DNA of 64,000 nt from Protonemura montana (taxonomy: Eukaryota > Arthropoda > Insecta > Plecoptera > Nemouridae), in NCBI GenBank assembly GCA_947568835.1, contig OX387608.1, forward strand, positions 8,160,001-8,224,000, read 5' to 3'. Made by a program: the position numbers and the translations under genes. Numbering within the stretch: the first letter of the stretch is position 1; each line of letters opens with the position of its first letter. Under the pieces are notes generated by a model. The model ran no database searches. It had not been told where the DNA came from and saw nothing but the letters and a program-made list of their open reading frames with translations. Below are positions 33,067-45,650 of the stretch, piece by piece.

Positions 33067-35761
33067 GCGGCCACTAGTGCTCACCTTGTCGTATCTCAAT
33101 CTTGTACGCGTCGTAGGGGTGGTCACGCAAAGGGGGTTGGGAGGAGGCTTGCCCGGAGACGTTCCAGTCTACTTGTCTCGGCGTCGACGGCGAACCTCTT
33201 GGGGGACGGTGACGACGGCAACACGTTCGGACGGTTGTGTCTGTCGGCCGGACGAACGCCTGGAACAATTTGGTCCCGCGGGATGCTGTGCGAGGGGCGG
33301 AGGGGGCAGACTTTTGCGTTTCACGCCGATCGCGCAGCGGCGTTGGGTTTTTGAGTTGGCTACTTTTTGATATCTGCGTGACATGCGACGAAATTGTTTG
33401 AGCCATTTTTTATACTTTTTTTCTGAAACCATGAGACCATATTTGTATTTTTTTTTTATGGAACTCCCTAAGGAACGCACCAGAATCCACCATCCGTTAA
33501 TAAGTCCGGCACTTGAGCACAGTACGATCAAAATCTTCTCTCAAAGCAGAATACTAAGTAAACTTAAATTAAGACAAACGAACACAAACGATATCATAAC
33601 CCTATGTATGACAAAAAAAATGTTACCCTTTAAACGCAACGCTACTTAACGCCCCCCAACAAATCGGCGTATGTGTAACCCGTAAACACGCCGCACCATC
33701 GTCACACCATAACACGCACCATACGCACACCATACATACCATACACATTAACGGGCTGACAAATTAGTGCACGATTCGGCGCACTCATCCCCTATTAGTC
33801 TTAACCCACCCCTGCCCCGAAAACCCACCCCAAAACACCGTTCCTAGTTAGCGCGTATATACGTAATATATTCTGCACCGAGGGAGTTGCTTAAGATGCT
33901 TGTCGTAGACACTTCCTCAATAATTCATGGCCCCCCTCCTGCGTGGTAGACAGTACATGGCGTGGGGTACGTATAGTACCGGATCGGACCGGTGGGGGAG
34001 GCGACCGTATCGCACGCCAGAACATACGGTCACGGCCGAGTGAAGACATGGGTGTTGGCACACAGCTCTACTCTCAGTCGTATAACGATAAGACCGGAAG
34101 TCATCTTTTTGCGGTTACTTTTTTTAGCACCAGATTACTTGACTTTTTTGGCTCAGATTTAGATTGTACTCTTTCTTACCTGACTTAGAGGTTCCTAAAA
34201 CGAGAATCTCTGACATTCGGACAATTTTAAGAACTATATTTACAATACTAAGGCTCTGTCCCTGCACCATTCGAGCAAATAGATTTACATTATCAAATAC
34301 CCTGTTAGATTGATCGGCATTTTCTGAAATTCGACAAAAATAAACGTGGACGCATGCTTTTTTCGTCAATATGGCGTCTATTGCGCGGAGTCAGCCACTC
34401 TTCTAGCACTCTAAAACTCTCTGCATGGGTGCCGGTACTTAGGTAGCCCTATAGGGTATGGGGGCATGCACAATGGTCTCAGGGGGGTCGAGACGCGCCG
34501 GGGTTCATTTGTCTTCGCAGCGGAAACACACGACTGATTGATGAAGCCCGAGCCGGCGCTGGAAGGGGTGAAAATGGCGTCCAGTCACGTTGAACACCCT
34601 GTCTTTAGGTCTACGTGCGCACAGCTATGAGGGGGGGGGGGGGGATATGCAGATTATGATTGGTTGTGTAAGGTGGGGTTTTTTTTTTTCACGTTGGGTT
34701 TTCGTAGCTCGCTTTGAGCGGGAAAATCGTCTCGAGTCGCGCGCGTTGTTGGATTTGTTTAATAAATGATTAACTCAACGTCGTCTAGCATCAAACGCCC
34801 GTTTTGTTTGCTGATGGTGACTTTTCACTGAGCCGTGATATAAAGGGGTGGGCAAAGTGATTGGATTTTGAATTGGTGACTTTTCTAGTTGTGTTCCATC
34901 AATTTGCGCTTTCGATTAGAGTGCAGTTATTCGATGTCGGTTTAATCTTACCAATTACTTGTATGACTTGCGAAATGAGTTTGCAAGAACTGCAAGAAAA
35001 AGTCGTGAAAATTCTTACAGTTTTTTACTGAATTGTTTATTTATTTTATTTAGGGTGTACTTTGTTCATCCCTAAGAGGTCCCCCCCGGCAAGACAGGCT
35101 GTATCTTATACTCTATCTAGGTATTTGCGATTCTCAGGGGCACCAAAGTCACGATTTAAGAATAAAAAGCCAGGAAAATACTGAACTTACCAAAGATATT
35201 ATAGCTGTACCTGTAATGTAAGAATATTAATAATCGTGCATTTTGTAGATTTATTTTCGGCACACCAGTTGTTATTTTTATTTTTTTTAATGAATTAACT
35301 TTGTCGTATACATTGTCAAGAACTTGGGTAAAAATTACATTTTTCAGTGTTTTTTATTAAGAGAAAATAGTATTTCCAAAACGAGCCCTGTTCCTAGTTG
35401 ATTCCATTATCTAAAACGTATTTTAAATCCTTGCATTCCAGATGGCCATGGCCAGAAAATCTCTGCAAAAATGTATATGAACTCACTGGGGGTATTTTCC
35501 CTTGAAGTACAATCCGGCCATGTGGATCACCGTATACGGCCAACCCAATGACGTTTGACATGTAGTTTCTAAACCATCTCGATTCCATTCACTGCCTCCA
35601 CAATCTATAGCAAGTACCTGTCTAGCGTATGATTTCTTTTTTGCTCCAATCGGGCAGTGGCTTCACGACCCCTGCGATCTCATGCAGAGGTGTTTGACGC
35701 TTAAATCGATTCGATCGCACGCTACAAGGGATTTTGGGTTGTCGAGGGTAGCCCCGCAGGT

Positions 35762-35794
35762 AGGAGGGTGGTAAGGGGGAGGGGAGGGCGGGAC
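35762..35794 (+). other. G-quadruplex-prone G-rich tract
   Basis: At least four G-runs of three or more (GGGTGG, GGGGGAGGGG, AGGGCGGG) lie within about 30 bases on the plus strand, in a CpG-rich context. The sequence fits the usual quadruplex pattern. Confidence 0.5.
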
Positions 35795-36087
35795 ATAAAT
35801 CGGTGTTGCCAACACGAGATCGATAGGTCGCACGAGCCGAGCCGGCGAAAGAAAAAAAAAGAAAAACAACAACGATTCTCTTTAATTTACCTCACCACGT
35901 TCTAAGGCGCCGTGAAAATTTCCACGCTGTTAACACACAATTGAAAATCGCGTTGCGTATTCGAGTAACGCGTGTCGACCCAGTTCACGGCATGCGTCCT
36001 GATTTCCTGAAGGCGGTGCAATTGACAGCGTCGAAGGAAATTTCGTGCGTTTTTTTTTTATTGTGACGTCTTCGTGTTTGTGTTATG

Positions 36088-36112
36088 GTGTGTGTGTGTG
36101 TGTGTGTGTGTG
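36088..36112. repeat. TG dinucleotide repeat
   Basis: About twelve pure TG units, in a CpG-rich neighbourhood (35680-36010). Confidence 0.9.
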
Positions 36113-36935
36113 AAAAGTGCAAAGTTCTCGGAAAATTGGCCGGAAAATGGCATCGTTTTTAACGGAAAGAGCGTTGCTGGTATAAAGTACCTACCGTGAT
36201 GTTGCTTACGTGATAGACTGGACTTTCTTTTCTTCCCGGGAATGTCATTCGTTGAGGCGGGATGGGAAATTACGTCATGCCCGCACGGAAGAAGCGATTC
36301 TGAGACTTAACAAAGATATTTGCAGGAGAACGTAATTTTTTAAAACAATTTTTTTTTGTTATCTTTTTAGTAAATATTTCTGCGAATTCCATAATCAAAG
36401 AAAGTACCAAGTAATCTCTGTGGAAATCTTGTATGGTATACAACGACTACATTGGGATAGTTCCAGGAACTCTATGAAATAGCGACCCTTAAACATTTTT
36501 TTGCATATTTTATTATTAGATTGTAGATATTTAACTTTTTAGAGCGTAAACATATTTTGATATTGTAAATAAACCTGTCATAGTTTAGAGAAATTCAAAA
36601 GAAAGCTGGGGTTTCTAGTGTTAGTCTTGTGAGAGGGGCCAATTGGATTTTCTTCAAATTTGAGTAAAAATCTCACAACTTTTATTCCTCGTAGCCAGTG
36701 AAAAAAAGGTACACAATCTAAGCCCTCGAGAGCTTTTATTTGCCATCAGCTAATAGAAAAAAAATCACCGAGGGCGCACTCAAAACTATAACCAATCTCA
36801 ATTAGAAAAGTTGTGCCTAGCAGTAAAATAAAATAACAAAAACTTCAGTTTATGATTATACTAAAATATTTCTGAGATATTAATTTCGTTGCCAACTTTG
36901 CAGACAAACAATACTTTGAATCACATGAAATGCTA

Positions 36936-37475
36936 TGGTAGATTCAACGTTTGGTAGCCATGGAGATGCTGAGATCGCCTGACAGAGCTTCTCAATTCAG
37001 CTATCTTATGTTACCATGGGTTTATCATGGCCTAGCATAGGAGGTTCAATGGTAGATTCAACGTTTGGTAGCCATGGAGATGCTGAGATCGCCTGACAGA
37101 GCTTCTCAATTCTGCTATCTTATGTTACCACGGGTATATCATGGCCTAGCATAGGAGGTTCAATGGTAGATTCAACGTTTGGTAGCCGTGGAGATGCTGA
37201 GATCGCCTGACAGAGCTTCTCAATTCTGCTATCTTATGTTACCACGGGTATATCACGGCCTAGCATAGGAGGTTCAATGGTAGATTCAACGTTGGGCAGC
37301 CATGGAGATGCTGAGATCGCCTGACAGAGCCTCTCAATTCTGCTATCTTATGTTACCACGGGTATATCATGGCCTAGCATAGGAGGTTCAATGGTAGATT
37401 CAACGTTGGGCAGCCATGGAGATGCTGAGATCGCCTGACAGAGCTTCTCAATTCTGTTTCCTTATGGATTACGAC
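36936..37475 (+). repeat. Tandem satellite, 114-bp unit, 4.7 copies
   Basis: Units start at 36936, 37050, 37164, 37278 and 37392 with an exact 114-bp period; the fifth decays after about 65-83 bp. Each begins TGGTAGATTCAACG and carries GGAGATGCTGAGATCGCC, CAGAGCTTCTCAATTC and CATAGGAGGTTCAA. Shared variants trace the expansion: unit 1 alone has TTCAGC and CATGGGTTTATC, while units 4 and 5 share GTTGGGCAGCC. No long frame runs through the array. A lone diverged unit lies at 24404-24481. Confidence 0.95.
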
Positions 37476-38214
37476 GGTTGTAACGTAATTTTCTTTAAAA
37501 AAAAAAGTCTAGGGTCGTAATGAATCAACTAATGCTTATATGTGTACACGTGCTTTCATCGTGTTAGTCTTATCAAAACACACACCCAATTTTTAAAATG
37601 AATAAATTTGTCCTATTGATTCAAGGATATAATCACCCCGAAAGCAACACCAGCAAACATACATACAACATACACACAAATATTCATCAATTCAGTTTAC
37701 AGTTTACATTAATTACACTCTTTTTTTTCACGCGCCCTTTCGACGGAGATAATCTAGCAATTATCACGTGCGGTAAACATACACGCTCGTGTGCACTTTA
37801 TTGGCCATCTACTGTGACGTGTGGTACGTAGACACTGCGCATGGACACGGGCCTCCGTCGAGCGTTCTGACGCCACGCACGCGGTCGCAGCGGTCGGACT
37901 ACGAACTACTTAGGCTCAGTCAAACTTTTTTGATTTTACATTTATTGGGCAATATTCAATGAATTCCCTTTTTTTTTGCAGTAGAATAAACGAACTATTA
38001 TAATTATTACTGGTTATAATTCAGTTTTATATCAGTTTGTTGCTTATTCAGGCAATAAGATGAAATTAGATGACAAACCTTCATTTGGCGCAAAATGACC
38101 TTGCTGTTGACGCGCCTCAAAACCCCAATATAATAATAAACCTTCATTTCTTCGCTAGCAATAGAAAAAAATTGCTTTATCATTTCACATTACAGTATGT
38201 GATTTCACATGTTC
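37476..38214. other. Non-coding stretch
   Basis: Nothing recognised between the satellite and the SINE; AT-rich with short ACATACA-type runs. Confidence 0.6.
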
Positions 38215-38512
38215 ACATGAAATGCCGGTTCTCATGAAATCAGCAAAGTTAAGCAACACTGCGCTGGATCAGATAATTAATTGGTGACCATCATACACAT
38301 GACCAGTTTTGTTCGGTAGAGATACTTGCCTTGCTTATCAACCTCTTTTCAACATGGATTTGTGGAGGAATTCAGTTCGAGTTATACCGTCTTTTGGAAG
38401 AGATGTTAAGCGGGTGGCCCCCTTGGTGCTCTTCAACGAAATTAGGCTACGACTCGTTACCCGATTTCTCCTCCACTCATTGTTAACTAGGTTCGAGTTA
38501 TGACAATAACAA
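38215..38512 (+). mobile_element. 5S-headed SINE, diverged copy with internal deletion
   Basis: The copy has a head (GCCGGTTCTC, AAAGTTAAGCAACACTGCGC) and TTGGTGACCATCATACACAT. It lacks the segment between the head and the CTTGCTTATCAACCTC block. The central domain (TACCGTCTTTTGGAAGAGAT, GGTGCTCTTCAAC) is present, while the CATCAT stretch and terminal domain are missing. Confidence 0.85.
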
Positions 38513-39103
38513 AGCTTACAGAATAGGTGTTTGCTTGCCTGGAGTCAAAACAGCGTTTATAAGCTACGTACCAATTTGACCTTTAAATTTCTTTAAAAAC
38601 CTGCTTAGTGGACATGAATTGATACGTTCATTCATTAAAATTACACCGCATACGTAAAGTGTTTCAGTTTAATACAATCCTGAATGCATTGGTTTTCTTT
38701 AGACACCTATAAACATCCATTTACAGCTCGGCCGACTTCTTCGAATTCTCCTGAACAAACCTATCAAATTGCCTATCTCCTATCGCAAATCGGGTCAAAC
38801 GCACCTTCATTCTTGTTAGTTATCTCGCCGATGAATGGTTTTCTTTGGATTTTCCTTTATGATTGCCGGCCAGGTGACCCCTTCCTGCACCAGTATGTGA
38901 GGGGTAGGGGTAAAGGTTAAGGCTGCCCTAGTTCTAGATTGTTGAACTAGATAGCTAGCGTTATGTATACGTTCTGGCTTGTTTGCTAGGAACGTACACG
39001 TGGGAGTATGGGGTATTTGATTGTATGGTCCCGTGTAAAACTCTTGTAGCGTGATTTGACACGGTGACTTTTTATTTTGTTTGTTGATAATTTGATGAAC
39101 ATT
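38513..39103. other. Non-coding stretch between SINE pieces
   Basis: No gene or repeat recognised. Confidence 0.6.
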
Positions 39104-39175
39104 AGAGGCATCCACCATTAGACAGTGGTACACGTCCGGTTATCAAAAAAAGGCGTCGTTCAACACCACATATCA
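39104..39175 (+). mobile_element. 5S-headed SINE, 3' end fragment
   Basis: ACCATTAGACAGTGG, GTTATCAAAA and GGCGTCGTTCAACACCAC match the last 70 bases of the SINE (CCATTAGACCAGTGCC to GTGCGTCGTTAAACACCAC). This is a 5'-truncated copy or a remnant. Confidence 0.7.
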
Positions 39176-40078
39176 AAATGTTGTCACTATGTCTTAATTT
39201 TGGTGCATTACCTATAAATTAGCATGTTTCAATTTAGATCTGAAGAAAATGTTCTTGTGATCTTCGAAGCTTTCGCGTGTCTTCACAAACGCGGTCCCAG
39301 TGTTTCCCGCTATACCTTACATCTAAGGGGTCGTGCCGAGTCTTTTTCTAATGGGCCGTTCGCCATAAATCTAGCCGCAAGCACGGCCCGGGTTAGTTAT
39401 TTGTGTCGGGCACAACCCCCTGCGATTTCCAGGGACCTCCCCACCCAAACCGCCCAACACACCACGCACCGCCTTGTGGCAGAGTTCGGACTTTATTAGC
39501 CGCGCACGGCTTTCTTGGTGGTTTCATGTAATAATTGTGAGATATTATTCGTTCTTAGCTTGTGTTAAAGTGTGGTTATTGGAGCTATGACTCTAGTTCC
39601 GGTGTAAGGGGGTCCCATTTTTCCCCTAGTTCTTGTTTAAGGTCAGGTTATAGCAGTCAAAACATAGTTTTATTTTGTAAATCGGCTTGTACCGTGGATT
39701 TCGATATTTTTGGAGCGTACTGCACGCACAAATGTGCTTAAAATGCAATCATGTATGTGGACATCAACGAATTATTTATTCATATAAATGTTGCCAACAG
39801 ACAGGAAGCTGTACAGCCTACTATCACAATTGTTTTAGTGAACTGAGTACTTTTCGAAATTGACTTCCCAACAAAACTTTGATAATTTTGTGCACTCTTT
39901 TTGTTGTTGAGGCCATAACCAATAAAAGTCACCAAACGTATGATTGCAGTTGCACTGTACCTTTTGACGTAAAAATACAAATTAGTTCTGAAACACGACA
40001 CACTTTAAATTTAATCAAATAGTTCCCAAAAGAACATGGGACATTGATTGGGTGCTGATAAGCATGATGTTATCACAA
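39176..40078. other. Non-coding stretch
   Basis: A modestly GC-rich patch at 39290-39500 opens a 91-codon frame without recognisable motifs. Nothing else supported. Confidence 0.5.
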
Positions 40079-40368
40079 AACCTAGCCTAAAATGGAGAAG
40101 GAAAAAACTTGGCCTTTCTTGTCGAATAGCACCAAGGGGGTCACGGACTTAACGTCACTTCCGAAGGACGGTACAACGCGAACAACAGAATTGCTACAAA
40201 AATTCATGCTGTTGAGAGGTTGATTAGTAGAGTGAAGGTATAACTCAAATTTCTTTAACCCGTTAGTCTATAGTATGATGGTTATCAATCCAACATTTAA
40301 AAAGAGTAGTATTGCTTAACTTCGGCGAACTCACGAGAACCGGTGTTTCCAACACTTCAAACCGTTGG
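40079..40368 (-). mobile_element. 5S-headed SINE, minus-strand copy
   Basis: The reverse strand begins AACGGTTTGAAGTGTTGG, continues with CCGGTTCTCGTGAG and GAAGTTAAGCAATACT, and then a diverged middle. The central CCGTCCTTCGGAAGTGAC and GGTGCTATTCGACAAG stretches follow, and it ends at the AGGCTAGG block. The CATCAT stretch and terminal domain are lost. Confidence 0.85.
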
Positions 40369-43149
40369 TATTGTTATCATCATTTCTCATTATATTCTTC
40401 CACAACACAAAGCACTCACTATCTGAACAGCTGAACCGAAATTACCAAGGAAATAGTGCACGTTAAAGGTATCAGCAAGCCTGGATAATAATGATGAAAA
40501 CACATCTTCCTTCTTTGGCTTATCCAATCATGGTTGAAGAACCCTGTGACAGAATTTTTGAAACATTTCGATTTTAAGACAGAATCATACTAAAATGCTG
40601 CCTTGTAATTGTTACCGAAACCTTGCAATGGTTACCTAGGAAGAAGGTTCGAAAATATCTGGGATAGAATAAAAAATGAAAAAATTATATTACATCAGAA
40701 TTTATATTTTTTAAATTGTGTTGTTTCATTAAATAACTATAAATTATCCCGTCCGAACTGCCTGTAACCCAGGATTCTAGTCGTGGTTTCCACCGCGTAA
40801 TGACATGCAGTGGAAATCACGCGCCGGTCGCGTGCCGTGTTAACTAACGGGCCACAGAATCGATCGCCGCCTCCAAGATACCGGCGTTTCTCAACGAGAA
40901 CCCTGTGAGGCGCCGTTGCCAATGCACCAGTCAAATTTGGATCGAAATTATTTTTAAGATTAAACAAAGAGTCGCATCACCAATGTGAGCTTTTTGATGA
41001 GTAAAAGAGCTGGGTACTTGGTAATAATCGGTGCCACCGGATGGCGCTTGCGGCCATTGTTTTAAGCCAACCTCTACAACTAAATAAAAGTTACTCCAAA
41101 TATCGAGAAATGTTTAACTTGCTAATACCAAACAATCACTACCCTCCGCCCACTCTTTCCCTACCTAAACTCTCTCCCATAGCGTTCCTTGTCGAAATCT
41201 CGACCAACATTTCCACGGTCCCGTCTACATATCTTGTTTAAACAGCGTCCCATTGCTATTTGAGCTCAAACAAAGCCGTGGTGATATTCGGCACCGATAT
41301 CAACCTCACGGTGGAGACACATATACACTTACAAGTACGAATTCCGTCCGCCCATGCGACTCTGCCTTACAGCGACTCTGCCTTGCAGCGAGTCTTAAAC
41401 AAGACGGTCACATTTTAAATAATTGAACGTCGTTTGATTCGACGCCAATTGTTAACGGTTTTAATATCAGCAATTCGGACGCGCGAAATTCTTGCCCGAC
41501 GAAAATTTCAACCTTTGCACGAAACGTAATAAAACGTATGTACGTAGGTAAAAGCATTGTTAGTAATTTTAATAATGCACGTAGCGATAACGCGGCACGT
41601 ATATAGTCATTGAAATGGTGAAAATGTTTTGTGTCAAATTTAATTGCCTTATTACTGAAGTCGCGCACGTTTTATAAATAGTGTTTTTCACGGCTATTCG
41701 CCCGTTAGGTCTGTATTGGTTTGCTCCATCGCTTTTCACAACGTCGTTTATCAGTTTTAATAACTTTAGCCGATAATAGACTGTAATTTCTATGACACAC
41801 GTAATGTCAAGCAGCGAGTTTGTAGTGTGTAAACAATTACATCGGTTTTTTTTTTCTATTTGTTCAAAGTCTGCTTTTTTGTCTTCTCTGGCCACTTGTT
41901 CGCTTGACGAGTCAATGTAATGCTACTTCGACCGACTGGTGGAAAGACAAAAGAGTGTCACCCGTGACGGTTGAGTCAATGGCAGAATGGAATGCCGATC
42001 AAGTTTCAAGTGGGTGGATTTCTGTCGTGGTTGGGTTGACAGAGTGGACGGGGTAGGGTGAAGTGGTCGCTTTGAGGGTTGTTTTTGTAATTTTCTCGAT
42101 TTAGCGCGGAATTTTGTTGGTTGTTTTGGACAAAGGCAACGCCGAATTACGGTGACGTAAAAGGTTAATGTAGGGAAATTTAGTTTTTTTTTTTGTTTCT
42201 GAATATACTAATTTGACAGCTGATGGTTACTTTGTATGAAATTTGCAAAATTTGGGTGCCCTTCTTTGAAAATACATAGGCAACAGATCAATTTTAAGTA
42301 GTAAGCGGTCGTTTGCGACACACATTTGGTAAATGCAACAAGGCAGATATTGGGCGCGCTACAATTTTGAAAGGAAAGCAAGGTAAATGCTCCAACTCTT
42401 GAGTGTGAAAACTGCTGACACCCTGCTTTTCCGTCGTTTTCTCGATCTTCATGCTGATCGCGATCATTTTCCGATTAGATACTAAAAATCGCACACCGTG
42501 TGCACCTTGAAACCAATTTCCTGAAACCTTCAACTGTTCCCGAGCAAAACCACGCGACATTCGCGTGTGCCGTGCTAAAATTCCGTCCAGCTCGCCGTAA
42601 AGATTTTCGGTCGCTCAATTATGTACTCAACGGCCTCCTCGATTCTTCTAACCCGTTCAAAGTTTTAAAGTATTACCTCGCGCTCTTCGGCTAGCAAAGC
42701 CTCTTAGAGATATTTCCTACTCAAGGCGGAAGCCGCAAAAATTCCTTTTCATGTTCTAGCTGACTTGTAAATTTTAATAATGTGAAAATATTTTCAATTT
42801 AGTTTAACATATTTTGTTCAGAGTTTTTTTTTTTTATGCGATGCAATTCACTTTACTCCTTAAGTGAGTTATTTCACGTCGGCACTAGAGTGTATGTAGA
42901 GGCGTAGATGGTCTAATTACGTCCGATGGTGCAAGTACGATAATAATTACTAGTGAGTTATAAGTACGTGTAGTTGGGAACATCAAATGACCTCATTAAC
43001 GTTATTAGTTTTCTCTGAGAGCTATGTTTAGCATCTCTCTGAATCTAAACGTGGTTCATCACAAGCTTTTCACATTCGAAACTGTAAGCCATCAAGACAT
43101 TTAGTGAATAATTAAACTCTAAAATCTGTGTATTATGCTTATTTTAACT
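40369..43149. other. Non-coding stretch
   Basis: No gene recognised. A short tandem echo GCGACTCTGCCTTrCA occurs twice at 41357-41390. The 108-codon frame at 41569-41895 (-) has no motif. Confidence 0.5.
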
Positions 43150-43795
43150 CGATTGCAATTTGCAACACTGGGGAAAACTGTATGGTGATGCTCCAATAAG
43201 GCCCAACATAGAATATTGGTGCTCCAGAACCGGGCCATAAGAACGCTTACCAAGGCTCGTGAGGGGTGTAAATGCAAACAAATATGTTTGTGAAAGAAAA
43301 AATGTTGAAAATTCCATGCACTTTTATATAAGAGACTGCATGTCTCTAAATATTTGCATGTCTAAATATGATTTTTTTTTTAAGAAAACTGTACAATTTT
43401 TATAAAACAAGGCATGGCAATACATATTTATTCTCTAAACACAAATTGTCAACTTATGAACGCAGTGGGTTTTATTTAGGAAGTAAGCTTTTCAATCATT
43501 TACCCCTTGGTTGGGCAACAAGAACCAATTGAAAAAAAAAATAGGACACATAAAACAGGTTTCATTTGACAATCCTCTCTATAGAGTGGAGACATTCTTT
43601 GAGATATCTTTAAAACATTGCTTAGTATGTGTTACCTGATTATTTATTATTTTTGTTATTGTATTATACATTATTAATTATTGCAATATGTATTTTAGTA
43701 TGTTATTTTATTCAGTAACATTTTACCAGAACTGACGAGCCCATTAGCCAGTACCAGTTTGTGATGTACACGGGCAATAAGTAAATAAACGTGAA
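43150..43795 (+). mobile_element. Decayed non-LTR retrotransposon (Jockey/CR1-like), C-terminal ORF and 3' UTR
   Basis: After frameshifts this reads as the region behind the reverse-transcriptase core of a Jockey/CR1-type LINE. VLQNRAIRTLTKA (43219-43257) matches the usual LQxRAIRxIT block. YKTRHGNTY (43400-43426) is the Y-TR block. YERSGFYLGSKLFNHLP (43455-43505) is the terminal Y-G-K-x-N-x-LP block, and a PLYRVETFFE-like end follows at 43577-43606. The 3' UTR ends in GGGCAATAAGTAAATAAA. At least two frame changes and stop codons are present, the catalytic domain is missing (5' truncation), and there is no clear poly-A or duplication. It is a dead copy. A link to SINE mobilisation cannot be shown. 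Confidence 0.85.
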
Positions 43796-45601
43796 AGTCT
43801 TTGCAGACATAGGCCTAAAAAGGCGTTGCTTGCCAAAAGGCTATATTCCTGAAAGTACCACCACAGCGCTCCGTATCTGTCACTAGCGTCACTTTATTAG
43901 CATGCATTAGCCTAACACAACATGAAGAACAGGGGGTCCATTAGACCGTGACATGCGCCACCTATTATGTCAACCCGATAATAGCACCATAATGCACCAT
44001 ATTCCACTTTATCCTAACGCCCGATGCGCATCACATGGGCCGTGATAATATATTTATGTTAATTATAATGATCACTAGATAATGGTGATTATCGTGTTTG
44101 ACGCGTGTGTATATATTTGGTTGTCTTGGCGGGGTAGTGATGGATTGCTCCCTTCTGAAACGTTGCTAATGCTCGCGATGTCCCCGTTGTAGAAGGTTTG
44201 GGGGGTACTTAGATGGGTCATTGTTTGTAAACGGCCTTCGATTTGTGATAGAAACAAGATTCAAGTTACAGAATTGAGAGTTATTGTTTAAAAATTGTCC
44301 TACTCGCTGTACCATTTGAATGGTAGCTGCGAGATGTAAAGGTGATTTTAAGTAAAGGTATTACCGTCGCTGGCGGTGACAAACCCTGCCTCAATACGAA
44401 TCTGAAGACGCACTCCTTCACGTCCGACAGTTGAATTCGCGCCATAAATTCCACGCATTCCTTGCGCTCGAAGGTTCGGATAGCACGCACGTGAGTTGGC
44501 AACTTCCCGCCGGGAGCGCTTCATTGTCTGCTAATACAGTATTTGTCCGCTGGAATTGCGGTTCCATGTTTGCTTAGCGCTAGTTGCGAATTTCAAGGCC
44601 ACTTCACGTCGAGGTCATCTGATTTCAAGGTCATTAGGGTATATTTTATACTCGGCGGTCTTGGTTTTTTATTAGTATGTGGTAAAACCATGTCGTGGGG
44701 AACGAAATGTTCGTCAGAAATGTGGCATTCGATAGAGCGTTCTTAGATTTCGAAACTTTTTTCTTTGCAAAGATGCCAAATCCTGTTGGTTTTTATATAT
44801 AAAAAAAAAAAACATGTTTAAATGTAAATAGTACCTACATCCTGTAACACTCTGCACAACTATGTCCCATATTGTCACAGTATAGCATAATCGATGAGGC
44901 CGTGAGTGTGACTGCGAGTGTGCGAGTGTAGAACAATAGAGAGTGCTAGCATAAACACGGTCCGATTGAAACGCAATCCGGCGGCATATACTCGGTGTCA
45001 AGGGACAGTGAAAGCTTTTGCGAAAACCTTTTTGCGTTGCTTTCGAATGAAGTTCTATATAGCTGCTGGGAGAATGTGCGGTCGGCAAAAGGTCGAACGG
45101 TACAATTGTATAATTTTGTTTAGACTCGCCCATTTTGGGCATAAGGTGCGATTGTGTTTGAATTGATCTGATTGTTATGTAGACGGTCATTGTTGCCATT
45201 TGTGGATTTACCTCCGAAGGGTGTGTGCTCACGCGCGGCACGGTTTCCGATTTCGACAACTGGCTTCTGTGTCGCGGCAGATATAATCAAATTAGTTAGC
45301 GACGGCGAGCGCTTTTTGGGTTATTGCTCTACCTGTAAGCCATGGGTTTAACACAGTTGCTGGCTGCATATCGTAATGGTGGATGCGAATTATATGAGGC
45401 AGTCGTAATTGCTGAAGAGCTCTATGGATGTGTTTACTAGAAGAACCAACTAGTTACATTTTATTTATAGCTTTCAGCAACGTTAATTGCATTTCCTATC
45501 TATAATTATGTTATTTAGGGATATTTTGTCAGTTATTTTGTGCAAATTGTGATTATAACTATTCTGAATTACCTACTATTTGCTGTTTCTCTAATTTTGG
45601 C
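43796..45601. other. Non-coding stretch holding the longest open frame
   Basis: A 181-codon minus-strand frame (44714-45259) is the longest in the window. Its first ATG is some 20 codons in, and it has no recognisable domain and no supporting splice context. It overlaps an 82-codon frame on the plus strand. I do not call it a gene. Confidence 0.4.
44593..44633 (+). promoter_or_regulatory. Paired nuclear-receptor half-sites
   Basis: TCAAGGCCA (44593) and TCAAGGTCA (44625), with a further AGGTCA between them, are extended half-sites of the type bound by FTZ-F1/ERR-like monomers. Single TCAAGGTCA sites also occur at 11073 and 28432. Chance is possible. Confidence 0.25.
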
Positions 45602-45650
45602 TAGGTTAAGCAACACTGCGTTGAGTATGGTATCGGGCCGGTGACCGTTA
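45602..45650 (+). mobile_element. 5S-headed SINE, short head fragment
   Basis: GGTTAAGCAACACTGCGTTG followed by GGTATCGGGCCGGTGACC keeps both 5S-like promoter blocks with correct spacing. Nothing of the body follows. Confidence 0.6.

Larger units (their letters stand above)
32099..36935. other. Non-coding stretch with CpG islands
   Basis: An open frame of about 90 codons (32199-32474) follows an acceptor-like TATAGCACACAG. It is not in phase with the 32098 donor and matches no family. CpG-rich patches lie at 33080-33360, 33940-34060 and 35680-36010. A CACACCATA-type degenerate repeat occupies 33690-33750. Confidence 0.4.

Noticed and set aside
44714..45259. 181-codon open frame on the minus strand, the longest in the window
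   Set aside because: A frame of this length is only mildly unusual in 64 kb. It has no recognisable domain, its first ATG is internal, and an opposite-strand frame overlaps it.
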